Counted from the stretch's first letter, positions 1 through 7,176 are shown. The stretch: DNA of 64,000 bases from DTU098 sp964498525 (GCA_964498525.1 CAZCGU010000012.1:33005-97004); one strand, 5' to 3'. Translations and numbers: made by a program. The notes: a model not told the origin generated them from the letters alone.

Positions 1-217
1 TTTTTTCCAGCCACAATAGGCATGAATTATCCGAATCAACGGCATAAACACTGCCATTGCTGATTTCCATCAAAGCCAGCGTCGGGACTCCGGTTCCACA
101 TCCCAGGTCCAGTATCAACGGCTTATCGATTTGGGGAATCGAAGAGAATGCCTTGATGGTGTATTTGTTTAAGTTGCTGCGGCATCTGTCTCTTATTTCA
201 TCAGGGTTCGGGCTCAT
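1..217 (-). CDS. SAM-dependent methyltransferase, N-terminal part (cut by window edge)
   Basis: The minus-strand frame opens with ATG at 217, preceded by an AAGGAGT ribosome site, and runs off the left edge after 72 codons. Residues 36-43 read LDLGCGTG, the glycine-rich motif I that binds S-adenosylmethionine in class I methyltransferases. The stretch YAVDSD around residues 58-63 matches motif II, with the acidic residue that holds the ribose. The acceptor substrate lies outside the window, so no specific name is justified. It sits 42 bp downstream of a flavodoxin-like gene on the same strand and may be cotranscribed with it. Family identity is well supported; function is open. Confidence 0.8.
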   Translation of the reverse strand, partial: MSPNPDEIRDRCRSNLNKYTIKAFSSIPQIDKPLILDLGCGTGVPTLALMEISNGSVYAVDSDNSCLLWLEK

Positions 218-259
218 GAAGATACTCCTTGCGGTACAATCTTACTCGGCGCCTATTTC

Positions 260-853
260 TTACAGATCACGTCCCAACGCAAAGGCTATCTCCAGATTTT
301 CCTTTAAAACCAACCGGTCTTTTAATACTGTTCCTCCCAGAATATGCATCCGGGCCTCTTTTATTCCCAATCCCAAAAGCCTGTCGTTAATCATTACTTT
401 TCTCATGCTTTCCGCAATTCCAATCTGCTCAAGATGTTCCGCGGTATGACCCGCCGGACAAATAACCAGGGCCCTTTTATTCTTGAAATTATATTTGGTT
501 TGGGTTCTGTCCCCATGTTCGTAGGCAAATCCACATGTGTATACCCTGTCAAACCATCCTTTCATCTTGGCCGGACAATCGCTCCACCAAACCGGGTAAA
601 TGAATATCAAAATATCAGCTCTGAGTATCTTTTCCTGCTCAATTCTCACATCTTCAGGAACTTCTTTATCCGGTTCCCTGCCGGATTCCCGCTCGTACTC
701 AACCGTTTCCATATCGGCTTTGAATTCCATTGCGTAAAGGTCTGATACTTCGTATGTATGGTCGGAAGCAACCAATCCTTCAATAAATTTACTAAGAACA
801 TTATGTGTGAAAGATTTTTTGCTTGGATGAGCATAGACTATAAAAACATGCAT
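260..853 (-). CDS. NAD(P)H-dependent flavodoxin-fold oxidoreductase (Flavodoxin_2 family)
   Basis: This 197-residue protein has the family's usual length. The N-terminus MHVFIVYAHPSKKSF is the FMN-phosphate loop of the NQO1/MdaB/KefF-type fold. YPVWWSDCPAKMKGWFDRVY, near residues 86-105, is the conserved Pro-x-Trp-Trp segment that packs on the flavin, and the Phe-Asp-Arg-Val part follows it. Such enzymes reduce quinones or other electrophiles by two electrons in the cytosol. The ATG at 853 follows AAGGAAGGG at good distance. The methyltransferase gene follows on the same strand. The physiological acceptor cannot be told from sequence. Confidence 0.85.
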   Translation of the reverse strand: MHVFIVYAHPSKKSFTHNVLSKFIEGLVASDHTYEVSDLYAMEFKADMETVEYERESGREPDKEVPEDVRIEQEKILRADILIFIYPVWWSDCPAKMKGWFDRVYTCGFAYEHGDRTQTKYNFKNKRALVICPAGHTAEHLEQIGIAESMRKVMINDRLLGLGIKEARMHILGGTVLKDRLVLKENLEIAFALGRDL

Positions 854-1249
854 GATATTTACCCTTCCTTAATTTGTTTCCGAGGCCACGCCGATGAAGC
901 TTGTCTTTTGGAAAGTTAAATGAATAATATCAAAAAATGGGTTTATCTTCAAGCGCCGGGCACTATCATTCAATCTTTTTCAGGCCCCCTTCACCTACCT
1001 TGCCTCGCGGAAGAGCCGCAAAAGTTCGCTGAAAGATTGCTCCTCTACCGGGTTCGGGCCGCGCCAGTTCTTCAGCAGCAATGCCGGCGGACCGGTAGGG
1101 CTGATCCGCCGGCGCCCTGCCATGGGTTTTGTCAAGAATCAAAAGTGTTCCTCAGGATTGCGTTAACAGTGACGCCGCCTCGGCAAAGGGAACGCTTTTC
1201 GGACTCTTATCTGTGGCCGGCCGCGAAAAATTACCGTTCAGACTTTTTA
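854..1249. other. Intergenic region, no confident gene
   Basis: Almost 400 bp between the oxidoreductase start and the promoter at 1250. A 42-codon minus-strand frame (995-1123, ending in SELLRLFREAR then stop) has protein-like composition but no ribosome site. It could be the tail of a lost gene. Nothing else was recognised on either strand. Confidence 0.4.
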
Positions 1250-1279
1250 TTGACCTGTGTTCATTAAAAGTCTTATAAT
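1250..1279 (+). promoter_or_regulatory. Sigma-A type promoter
   Basis: TTGACC at 1250-1255 and TATAAT at 1274-1279 are separated by 18 bp. The expected transcription start, near 1286, leaves only about ten bases before the first ATG at 1295, so the leader would be very short and contain only AAAAAAGGA. Confidence 0.75.
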
Positions 1280-1294
1280 GTCTTCAAAAAAGGA

Positions 1295-1705
1295 ATGATG
1301 GCCTTGACCGAAATGGAAGAAAACACACGCTTGAGGAACCAGGAAATCGTAAAAGACTGGATTGCGGCCCTGGATGCGCTTAACAACCAAATTAAGCAGT
1401 GGGTAGCGGACCGGGTGGAAAAGGGCGACTTGAGTGTAACGGAAGTACCCGTCACAAAGAATGAGGAGCATATCGGCGCCTATCAGGTGAAGATGCTGGC
1501 GCTGCTCTCCAAGAGCATCCACGCGGATGTTTGCCCCGTGGGGAGATTTGCCCTGGGGGCGATAGGGCGCGTGGATCTGACCAATTACAAAAAGTCCTTC
1601 TCCTTTCTCTATTCCGGCAGAAGGGGCTGGCTCTCTTTGGACAGTAGAAAACCTTTAACTGAAACTCTTTTCCTGGAGTTGTTGAACCAACTTCTGGATG
1701 ACTGA
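1295..1705 (+). CDS. Hypothetical protein, 136 residues
   Basis: I do not recognise a family. The product is soluble, with no signal peptide or membrane segment. A helical first third (EENTRLRNQEIVKDWIAALD onward) is followed by a more beta-like second half with CPVGRFALGAIGR near residues 81-93. It stands alone on the plus strand between two minus-strand operons and has its own promoter at 1250-1279. The start is uncertain. AAAAAAGGA abuts the ATG at 1295, so the in-frame ATG at 1298, TTG at 1304 or ATG at 1310 are possible; the last two have better spacing. Codon use matches the neighbouring genes. Confidence 0.7.
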   Translation: MMALTEMEENTRLRNQEIVKDWIAALDALNNQIKQWVADRVEKGDLSVTEVPVTKNEEHIGAYQVKMLALLSKSIHADVCPVGRFALGAIGRVDLTNYKKSFSFLYSGRRGWLSLDSRKPLTETLFLELLNQLLDD

Positions 1706-1776
1706 AATTATCCAAAACAATTTTTCTTCCTGCCGCTGTTTATTTGGTCCGGGTATTTTCCCCCGATGCAATTAAA

Positions 1777-1801
1777 ACAGCGTGACCGGAGATCACGCTG
1801 T
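1777..1801 (-). terminator. Rho-independent terminator of the ORP-like operon
   Basis: A perfect 9-bp stem, ACAGCGTGA/TCACGCTGT, encloses a 7-base loop. On the minus strand it is followed by TTTTAATT. It lies 72 bp past the stop of the last operon gene (DUF134 protein). It may also stop transcripts of the convergent hypothetical gene. Confidence 0.7.
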
Positions 1802-1872
1802 ATATATTTAGATTCAGTGTACTGTTCGTTTTAATAATCTCGTTGGCTGAAAGCTTAACTCACAACTTTCAA

Positions 1873-2271
1873 TTAATCAATCTTTTGCCAATCACCCTCC
1901 CGGCACTTGGGACAAACTGTGCGGCGGCAGATGGAATCCTCCCATTTCTGGCCGCACCTGCGGCATCTTAACCTGTGCTGGACCAGCTCAAAGTTGCCGC
2001 CCGTGATTCTGATTGCAGCTCCGTCCACCAGGGCGTTGGCCACTTTTTGCCGGGCGGAGGTCAGGACTCTGTGGAAAGTGGGCCGCGACACAGCCATTTT
2101 TTCGGCGCACTCTTCTTGCTCCAATCCCTCCAGGTCTTTAAGCCGGATAGATTCGAATTCCTCCACCGTCAGAACAACTTCGGAGAGTTGGGATACGGGG
2201 ATGCCCGCGGGCTTAAAATAGGTAACCCCCGGAAACTGCTCCACTCTTCTGCATTTTTGCGGCCTGGACAT
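1873..2271 (-). CDS. DUF134 family DNA-binding protein
   Basis: This 132-residue protein starts MSRPQKCRRVEQFPGVTYFK, the hallmark opening of DUF134. A sigma-factor-like helix-turn-helix follows around residues 40-85: EEFESIRLKDLEGLEQEEC then AEKMAVSRPTFHRVLTSARQ. The C-terminus carries two Cys pairs, CRRCGQKW and CPKCREGD, that can form a zinc or Fe-S knuckle. ATG at 2271 follows GGAGGG. It is the last gene of the eight-gene minus-strand operon with Mrp and NifX-like proteins, where DUF134 proteins are typically found in anaerobes. A regulatory role for the operon is inferred. Confidence 0.88.
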   Translation of the reverse strand: MSRPQKCRRVEQFPGVTYFKPAGIPVSQLSEVVLTVEEFESIRLKDLEGLEQEECAEKMAVSRPTFHRVLTSARQKVANALVDGAAIRITGGNFELVQHRLRCRRCGQKWEDSICRRTVCPKCREGDWQKID

Positions 2272-2346
2272 CGTCTATCCCTCCTTTCCCGTCATTACAG
2301 GCCATTTCGGCCGCTCTTTAAAACCTGGCGACAAAGGAGCGACAGT

Positions 2347-3288
2347 TTATTTCTCGCTGTCGTTGTTATCTTGTTCCAAAGGGCCGGCAAATCTGTCGGG
2401 GATAAAGTTAATAAAAAGGTTATGGTGGTAATCTTCAACTTTACCCTGATCGCACAATTTTGCCAAAAACGGGTCTACGGGGAGCCTGCCCAGGAACGGT
2501 ATATGGAACCTGCTGGAAATTTCTTCGCTGTGACCCGGACCAAACAACTGGAATTCCTCGCCGCATTTCGGGCAGACGGCGCTGCTCATATTTTCAATTA
2601 AACCAAGAATCGGTACATCCAGCTGTTTTGCCATTTTAATGGCTTTATTGACAATCATCACAGCAAGCTCCTGGGGTGAAGTCACAATAATCAATCCGTC
2701 CAGGGGAATGGATTGCATGACCGTGAGGGGGACATCCCCTGTGCCGGGTGGAAGGTCGACGAAAAGGTAGTCCAGATCGCCCCAGATGACGTCCGTCCAA
2801 AATTGCTTGACCGTATTGGCCAGGATGGGACCGCGCCAGATGACCGGATCATCTTCCCGCGGCACCAGCAAATTAATAGACATTACCTTGATCCCGCCGG
2901 GGCTTCCCGACGGCAGCAAACCAAAGGCGGTCCCTTCGGCCATACCTTTAATTCCAAACATCTTGGGCACACTGGGACCGGTTAAATCGGCATCCAGCAC
3001 CCCCACTTCGAAACCCCTTTTTCTGAACCCGCTGGCCAGCAAAGATGTTACCGACGACTTCCCCACGCCGCCTTTGCCGCTCATAATGGCAATAACGTTT
3101 TTTACGGAGCTGAAATTGTTTATAGCCAGCTTTTCAATCCCCATTTTGGAATTATCGGGACTGGATTGGACACTTTCCTCCTCGCAATTACAACTGGTTT
3201 TATCCCCTTCGCAATTGCATCCGGTTTTGTCGCCGCCGCAATCACACCCCTGATTGCCTTCACACTGGCACTCCGGTCTCTCTTCCAC
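2347..3288 (-). CDS. Mrp/NBP35-type P-loop ATPase with Cys-rich N-terminal extension
   Basis: The 313-residue protein has a deviant Walker A motif, SGKGGVGKSS, at about 69-78 and the MRP signature DLPPGTGD. A CPKCG motif near 240 is used by family members to bridge an Fe-S cluster across a dimer. These proteins load or carry Fe-S clusters. Before the ATPase domain there is a roughly 40-residue leader with CQCEGNQGCDC and two near-repeats of the type GGDKTGCNCE, giving four Cys-x-Cys pairs, which is unlike most Mrp proteins. The GTG start at 3288 is preceded by GGGGGG. In Desulfovibrio an Mrp ATPase belongs to the ORP complex; the neighbours here suggest the same. Confidence 0.88.
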   Translation of the reverse strand: MEERPECQCEGNQGCDCGGDKTGCNCEGDKTSCNCEEESVQSSPDNSKMGIEKLAINNFSSVKNVIAIMSGKGGVGKSSVTSLLASGFRKRGFEVGVLDADLTGPSVPKMFGIKGMAEGTAFGLLPSGSPGGIKVMSINLLVPREDDPVIWRGPILANTVKQFWTDVIWGDLDYLFVDLPPGTGDVPLTVMQSIPLDGLIIVTSPQELAVMIVNKAIKMAKQLDVPILGLIENMSSAVCPKCGEEFQLFGPGHSEEISSRFHIPFLGRLPVDPFLAKLCDQGKVEDYHHNLFINFIPDRFAGPLEQDNNDSEK

Positions 3289-3386
3289 TCCTATACCCCC
3301 CAGTTTATTGTATGGTTAAAATGGTTAAATTTGAACCAGGTTCTATTATATATTATTTTAAGGCTTTTTTGTCTTGTTTGCCTGAT

Positions 3387-3728
3387 TTAATGGTCGCAGG
3401 GATTGGAACCGGTTTTCAGGGATCCTGCCAGGTGCATCTTGACAATATCCTCCAGGCCGGCATCGGGATCCGCACCGGTTACAACCCTGATCCCCCTCTG
3501 GGAGAACAACTGCTGGGCCCTTGCTCCCATACCGCCGGCGATAACGACGTTAACCCCTTTCTCGTGCAGCAGCCTGGGCAGCAAGCCAGGTTCGTGGGGC
3601 GGCGGTATCAGCGTATCAACTTTTAAAACCTCTTTGGTCTGCTCATCCACATCAAAAAAATAAAACTTTTCACAATGTCCAAAATGTTGGCATAGCTTAT
3701 CTCCCGCTACGGGCATGGCTATCTTCAC
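3387..3728 (-). CDS. NifX/NifB-C-like dinitrogenase iron-molybdenum cofactor family protein
   Basis: A 113-residue single-domain protein starting MKIAMPVAGDKLCQHFGHCE, the typical opening of the Nitro_FeMo-Co fold. VVIAGGMGARAQQLFSQRGI lies near the middle, and a Cys and a His sit at the very C-terminus (NPCDH). Family members bind metal-sulfur clusters; in Desulfovibrio the orange protein holds a Mo-Cu-S cluster. It sits between the Mrp gene and a ferredoxin-MinD ATPase gene, with a short gap to each. A second member of the family begins the operon at 6648. No nitrogenase genes are in the window, so a nitrogen-fixation role is not implied. Confidence 0.85.
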   Translation of the reverse strand: MKIAMPVAGDKLCQHFGHCEKFYFFDVDEQTKEVLKVDTLIPPPHEPGLLPRLLHEKGVNVVIAGGMGARAQQLFSQRGIRVVTGADPDAGLEDIVKMHLAGSLKTGSNPCDH

Positions 3729-3733
3729 AGTAT

Positions 3734-4642
3734 TTACACCTCTTCGTTGTTATTGTTATTATTTTTACTTATTTCAGCCACCAGAAGTTCCCATACCTTT
3801 TTAATATCTTCCGCCGCTGTTGAACCGTTAATTTCAACAACAGGGACCTTTTGGACCTGGGCACGGGTGACTGAGCGATCATAACGGATCCGGCCCACTG
3901 GCTTGATTCCATCGCCCCTGGCCTTTTCCTCTATTTTATCACTCATTTCCTGGTTTAAATCATATTTATTTATACAAAGAAAGGCAGGAATCCGAAAATG
4001 ACGCACCAGTTCGGCAACCCGATCCAGATCATGCTCACCGGACACTGTGGGTTCCGTTATAATCAGCACGCCGTCGGAACCCGTAACCGAGGCGATAACC
4101 GGACAGCCGATTCCCGGCGGACCATCAACAATAATGTAGGACAGTCCCTTTTCTTCGGCAATCTTTCTGGCTTCCCCCCTGACCAGGCTGACCAGTTTCC
4201 CGGAGTTTTCCTCGGCGATACCTAGCCTGGCATGGACCATGGGTCCGTAACGGGTATCCGAAATAAACCACTGGCCGTTGATGGAAGGTTTGAAATCTAT
4301 AGCTTCTTCAGGACAGAAATGGCTGCACACACCGCACCCTTCACAGCCGATGGGATCCACGGAAAAAGCCGGCTGCTTGCTCTCGTCCTTGATAATTGCT
4401 TCAAACCGGCAAAGCTCAAAACATTTTCCACAGTTGCTGCACCTGTCGGGAATAATTTCGGCAGACTTACCGCCCGAAAAATCCTCCCTGTGTTTGATCC
4501 GGGGCTCCAGCACCAGGTGGAGATCCGCGGCGTCCACATCGCAATCCGCCAGTACCGGCGTTTCAGACAGGGCGGCCAGGGAAGCAACCAGGCTGGTTTT
4601 GCCCGTGCCCCCTTTTCCGCTGATCACAACTATTTCTTTCAC
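3734..4642 (-). CDS. MinD/ParA-type ATPase with inserted 2x[4Fe-4S] ferredoxin domain (first copy)
   Basis: This 302-residue protein has Walker A GKGGTGKTS at residues 9-17. Two ferredoxin motifs are inserted around residues 60-115: CSNCGKCFELC and CEGCGVCSHFC, each followed by a distant Pro/Phe. The switch motif IVDGPPGIGCPV near 172 matches the family. It ends in a run of Asn encoded by repeated AAT/AAC triplets. The start ATG overlaps the stop of the paralogue upstream, so the pair is translationally coupled and may form a heterodimer. In the Desulfovibrio ORP operon such ATPases (Orp3/Orp4) work with the orange protein. The cargo cluster is unknown. Confidence 0.88.
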   Translation of the reverse strand: MKEIVVISGKGGTGKTSLVASLAALSETPVLADCDVDAADLHLVLEPRIKHREDFSGGKSAEIIPDRCSNCGKCFELCRFEAIIKDESKQPAFSVDPIGCEGCGVCSHFCPEEAIDFKPSINGQWFISDTRYGPMVHARLGIAEENSGKLVSLVRGEARKIAEEKGLSYIIVDGPPGIGCPVIASVTGSDGVLIITEPTVSGEHDLDRVAELVRHFRIPAFLCINKYDLNQEMSDKIEEKARGDGIKPVGRIRYDRSVTRAQVQKVPVVEINGSTAAEDIKKVWELLVAEISKNNNNNNEEV

Positions 4643-5505
4643 CTTACCGCCTCCTTCTCCACCAAGACCAGGAGTTCCCGGAAACGGTCCCGGTATTCCG
4701 GCAGAGCATCGTAAGCCAGTTCCCCTCTGGAATAGGCCACTGCAACCCTGCGGTCATCGGGAATTTCCGCCAGGATCCGGACTCCCTTTTCCCTGCAAAA
4801 GTCCCGGGCAAAGTGATCGTACTCCGGATCAGACCGATTGACTATGACCCCATGGGGTATGCCCAATTCCCTGAGCACATCAATGGCGAGTCCCAGGTCA
4901 TTAAGCCCGAAGGGTGTAGGTTCGGTAACCAGCAGGACATAGTCCGTCCCCCTGAGCGACGCAATAACAGGGCAGGAGGTACCCGGGGGCACGTCAACTA
5001 TGACCAGTCCCCCACTTTCCCGTCCCGCCGCGCGTACGGCCTTGATCAGCGGCGGGCTCATGGCTTCACCGACATTAAGCCTGCCATGCAGGAAGCCGAT
5101 TTCGCCTGCCTTCCCCTCTTCGACAACGCCGATCTCCCGGCCCTGTTCTGTGATGGCCCCGGTGGGACAAACCAGCGCGCATCCCCCGCACCCATGGCAC
5201 ATTTTGTCGAAGGTCAGAACTGTTTTGTTAATGCAGAGGATTGCGCTGAACTGGCAGATCTCCCCGCAGGCGCCGCAACCAGTACATTTTTCTTCGTCAA
5301 CAAGAGGAACCGGTATAGTAACTGGATAACGGCGCTCCAGGCGGGGTTTTAAAAAAAGATGACCGTTTGGTTCTTCCACGTCACAGTCCAGATATGTTGC
5401 TTTGTACCCTTTTTCAGCCGCGGCCCGGGCAAGGTTGGCGGAAACAGTGGTCTTACCCGTTCCGCCTTTGCCGCTGGCTACAGCTATAGTTGCTTTTGCT
5501 TCCAT
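4639..5505 (-). CDS. MinD/ParA-type ATPase with inserted 2x[4Fe-4S] ferredoxin domain (second copy)
   Basis: This 288-residue paralogue of the gene at 3734-4642 has Walker A GKGGTGKTT at 14-22. Ferredoxin motifs CTGCGACGEIC and CHGCGGCALVC lie at about residues 76-120, and DVPPGTSCPVIAS near 195 is the catalytic switch region. Side-by-side pairs of this type are common in anaerobes next to NifX-like and Mrp genes and probably evolved by tandem duplication. The ATG at 5505 is followed by a normal MinD N-terminus. It overlaps the next gene by 4 bp. The proposed role is nucleotide-driven assembly or transfer of a metal-sulfur cluster, by analogy with ORP proteins. Confidence 0.88.
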   Translation of the reverse strand: MEAKATIAVASGKGGTGKTTVSANLARAAAEKGYKATYLDCDVEEPNGHLFLKPRLERRYPVTIPVPLVDEEKCTGCGACGEICQFSAILCINKTVLTFDKMCHGCGGCALVCPTGAITEQGREIGVVEEGKAGEIGFLHGRLNVGEAMSPPLIKAVRAAGRESGGLVIVDVPPGTSCPVIASLRGTDYVLLVTEPTPFGLNDLGLAIDVLRELGIPHGVIVNRSDPEYDHFARDFCREKGVRILAEIPDDRRVAVAYSRGELAYDALPEYRDRFRELLVLVEKEAVR

Positions 5506-5538
5506 TTTATTTACTCCCTGAAGTTAACCAAATATTTG

Positions 5539-5898
5539 CTATTCCTTCTTTTCCAGTTCCGCGATCCTTTTCCTGGCGTAATCAAGGGCATTTTCCAGGT
5601 GGGCAACTTGCTCTTTTAGTTCGGCAAGCTCAAACCCGGTACCTGCCTGGGGCGCGTATACCGGATCAGCTGGAACAGTTCCGGTCAGCCACCTTGACCA
5701 GCGGGGAAGCCCGGTAGCATTGAAACAGTTCCGCCGGCCACGTCCGCCGGGACGGCAGAAACCAGCGCCGCGCCGGACGCTCCGGCCATAACCAGGGACA
5801 AATTCCGCACCCCGGTCCAAATAGGTTATACAGTAGCCGCGCCCCCATCCGGACATCGGCCCGGCGCCTTGCGGCCCCATTCCGTTGTACGCTGGCAT
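5539..5898 (-). CDS. DUF5320-type Gly-rich protein with C-terminal coiled coil
   Basis: I place the start at ATG 5898, where GGGGGGAG stands 7 bases upstream and the protein begins MPAYNGMGPQGAGPMSGWG, the usual DUF5320 opening. The upstream ATG at 5928 lacks a site. The 119-residue product has a Gly/Arg/Cys-rich first half (GRGYC, GAGFCRPGGRGRRNC) and a heptad-like last 35 residues (ELAELKEQVAHLENALDYAR) that should form a coiled coil. Proteins of this kind accompany Mrp/NifX ATPase clusters in many anaerobes, but their function is unknown. It is the third gene of the operon. Confidence 0.8.
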   Translation of the reverse strand: MPAYNGMGPQGAGPMSGWGRGYCITYLDRGAEFVPGYGRSVRRGAGFCRPGGRGRRNCFNATGLPRWSRWLTGTVPADPVYAPQAGTGFELAELKEQVAHLENALDYARKRIAELEKKE

Positions 5899-6038
5899 GT
5901 CAAATCTCCCCCCTTGTTGTAAAAACATTGATATTCTTAAAACTTAAGCGGTATAGCTTGATAAACCCGGTCTGCCGTCTTTTTTTATTAATGATTACCG
6001 GTTAATGGTTAATGGCAAATTTAACAGCCGTCCGGATC

Positions 6039-6251
6039 TTAGCCCTGCCGCTGCCCGGGACCACCGCCCTGGCCCTGGCCCTGGCCTCTGCCCTGACCTC
6101 TGCCCTGGCCCTGACCCTGACCTCTGCCCTGGCCTTGACCCTGACCTCTGCCCTGACCCTGGCCTTTGCCCTGGCCGCGTCCACACTGACCTTTACCCAA
6201 ACCGGTACCCGGACCCTGACCCGACGGGCCGGTTCCATCTCCTCTTGGCAT
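6039..6251 (-). CDS. Small Gly-Gln-Arg repeat protein (DUF5320-like N-terminus)
   Basis: The 70-residue product starts MPRGDGTGPSGQGPGTGLGK, typical of the small DUF5320-type proteins in this neighbourhood. It then becomes a run of GQG/RGQ repeats for about 40 residues (residues 25-65) with a single Cys before them. ATG at 6251 has AAAGGGGG 8 bases upstream; the GTG three codons earlier overlaps the site and is rejected. The repeat DNA keeps other frames open on both strands, so the true end is less certain than the start. A normal gene order on either side supports it being real. Function unknown. Confidence 0.65.
   Translation of the reverse strand: MPRGDGTGPSGQGPGTGLGKGQCGRGQGKGQGQGRGQGQGQGRGQGQGQGRGQGRGQGQGQGGGPGQRQG
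6060..6182. repeat. Degenerate 6/12/18-bp tandem repeat
   Basis: About 120 bp made of units such as CCTGGC, CCTGAC and CCTCTG arranged in 18-bp higher-order blocks. It encodes Gly-Gln-Gly-Arg repeats on the minus strand. Purine/pyrimidine strand bias is strong (pyrimidine-rich on plus). Such arrays expand and contract by slippage. Confidence 0.85.
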
Positions 6252-6285
6252 CTGCTGCACCCCCTTTCATTTTATTCTGAAATGT

Positions 6286-6648
6286 TTAAACCCAGTGGCC
6301 ATCCACATTTGCCCCGGTTGCTTCCGAAAGTTTACCCGCTTTGAATTTTTCAAAGACTTCTGCTACCGTGCCTTCGGCTCCGATATAGATTTTGATGCCG
6401 GCAGCATTCAAGGTCCGAAAAGCTTTCGGTCCGCAGTTACCGGTAATTACAGCCTTTGCGCCCTGGCGGCTGATGTTTTCCGCCGACTGAATCCCGGCGC
6501 CCTGACCGGCGTTCAGGTTTTGTTCATTACTGACGGCCTCATATGCCCCTGTTTCCGTGTCCACCAGGACAAACCAGCTGGCCCGCCCAAATCTTGGATC
6601 AACCTTGCTTTCCATGTTCTTACCTTGAGCAGTAATGGCTATTTTCAA
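6286..6648 (-). CDS. NifX/NifB-C-like protein (first gene of the ORP-like operon)
   Basis: The 120-residue protein begins MKIAITAQGKNMESKVDPRFGRASWF, the classic FeMo-cofactor-family opening with the (D)xRFGR motif. AKAVITGNCGPKAFRTLNAAGI near 65-86 is the second conserved block. The TTG at 6648 is chosen because AGGGAGG stands 8 bases upstream and the family start matches; the GTG at 6657 overlaps that site. It is the promoter-proximal gene of the operon, and is followed by the two Gly-rich proteins and the ATPases. It probably carries a metal-sulfur cluster, like the orange protein of Desulfovibrio. It differs clearly from the second family member at 3387-3728. Confidence 0.85.
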   Translation of the reverse strand: MKIAITAQGKNMESKVDPRFGRASWFVLVDTETGAYEAVSNEQNLNAGQGAGIQSAENISRQGAKAVITGNCGPKAFRTLNAAGIKIYIGAEGTVAEVFEKFKAGKLSEATGANVDGHWV

Positions 6649-6684
6649 TCTGCCCACCTCCCTAACGTTTTGGTCTTTCCTTTT

Positions 6685-6698
6685 ATTATGAACATAAT
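6685..6698. promoter_or_regulatory. Palindrome ATTATG-AA-CATAAT downstream of the operon promoter
   Basis: A perfect 6-bp inverted repeat with a 2-bp centre lies 10-23 bp past the -10 box of the minus-strand promoter, i.e. across or just after the transcription start. The position suits a repressor operator; the binding protein is unknown. The DUF134 protein of the operon is one candidate. Confidence 0.4.
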
Positions 6699-6707
6699 TT
6701 CATATTT

Positions 6708-6735
6708 ATTATACTCCTTTATGAACCTATGTCAA
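6708..6735 (-). promoter_or_regulatory. Sigma-A type promoter of the ORP-like operon
   Basis: On the minus strand TTGACA (6735-6730) and TATAAT (6713-6708) are separated by 16 bp; both boxes match the consensus exactly. The expected start lies near 6700, leaving about 50 bases of leader before the TTG at 6648. Confidence 0.85.
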
Positions 6736-6807
6736 TAACTATGAATCAAATTTTTACTGAAAAGCTATTGTAACTTTTTAAATAGTCTTTTTTCGCTGAA
6801 TTGGTTA

Positions 6808-6836
6808 TTGTAACAATTTAACATCTGGTGTAGAAT
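6808..6836 (+). promoter_or_regulatory. Promoter upstream of the tandem c-di-GMP riboswitches
   Basis: TTGTAA at 6808-6813 and TAGAAT at 6831-6836 with a 17-bp spacer. Transcription would start near 6843, about 75 bases before the first aptamer. A further TTG-like box lies upstream, but this pair has the best spacing. Confidence 0.6.
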
Positions 6837-6916
6837 TAATAAAAGGATCCACAGGGGGTGTTTGTTGGAATCCAAAGGCAGCAATTAAAATGAGTTAGGT
6901 GGGTAGAGTAAAACTT

Positions 6917-7000
6917 AACATCTCGAAAGGGCAAACCTGCACGAAAGGCAGGGACGCAAAGCCACGGGTCTTTAACATGACAGCCGGGTTACCGAAGGAA
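6917..7000 (+). promoter_or_regulatory. Cyclic di-GMP-I (GEMM) riboswitch aptamer, copy 1
   Basis: The segment has the conserved GEMM-I blocks in order: GGGCAAACC, a GAAA tetraloop-bearing helix (CTGCACGAAAGGCAG), GGGACGCAAAGCC, a second helix with ATGACAGCCGGGTTACCG, and closing sequence. GEMM-I RNAs bind the second messenger cyclic di-GMP. The tetraloop/receptor parts are intact. An intrinsic-terminator-like hairpin follows at 7011-7033, so control is probably by premature termination. It differs from copy 2 by one base in 84, showing a very recent duplication or gene conversion. Confidence 0.93.
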
Positions 7001-7010
7001 TTTACCTATG

Positions 7011-7039
7011 AGCTCCTTGGTATCCAGGGAGCTTTGTTT
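7011..7039 (+). terminator. Expression-platform terminator of riboswitch copy 1
   Basis: AGCTCCTTG pairs with CAGGGAGCT (9 bp with one G-U) around a 5-base loop, followed by TTTGTTT. It begins 10 bases after the aptamer. The direction of switching cannot be decided without finding the competing antiterminator. Confidence 0.65.
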
Positions 7040-7082
7040 CTGCCCTGATCCGAACTAAATTTTGGCAACGAATTAACAATTT

Positions 7083-7166
7083 AACATCTCGAAAGGGCAA
7101 ACCTGTACGAAAGGCAGGGACGCAAAGCCACGGGTCTTTAACATGACAGCCGGGTTACCGAAGGAA
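7083..7166 (+). promoter_or_regulatory. Cyclic di-GMP-I (GEMM) riboswitch aptamer, copy 2
   Basis: A second complete GEMM-I aptamer, identical to copy 1 except for one C-to-T change in the first helix loop (CTGTACGAAAGGCAG). It starts 82 bases after copy 1 ends and is followed by its own hairpin and U-run, then by the ATG of the small-protein gene at 7255. Two aptamers with two terminators in series act like a two-input gate and make the response to cyclic di-GMP steeper. Confidence 0.93.
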
Positions 7167-7176
7167 TCACTATATG

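Noticed and set aside
6002..6280. Several overlapping open frames on both strands in the Gly/Gln repeat region
   Set aside because: All arise from the same stop-free repeat. Only the minus-strand frame starting at 6251 has a ribosome site and a recognisable N-terminus.
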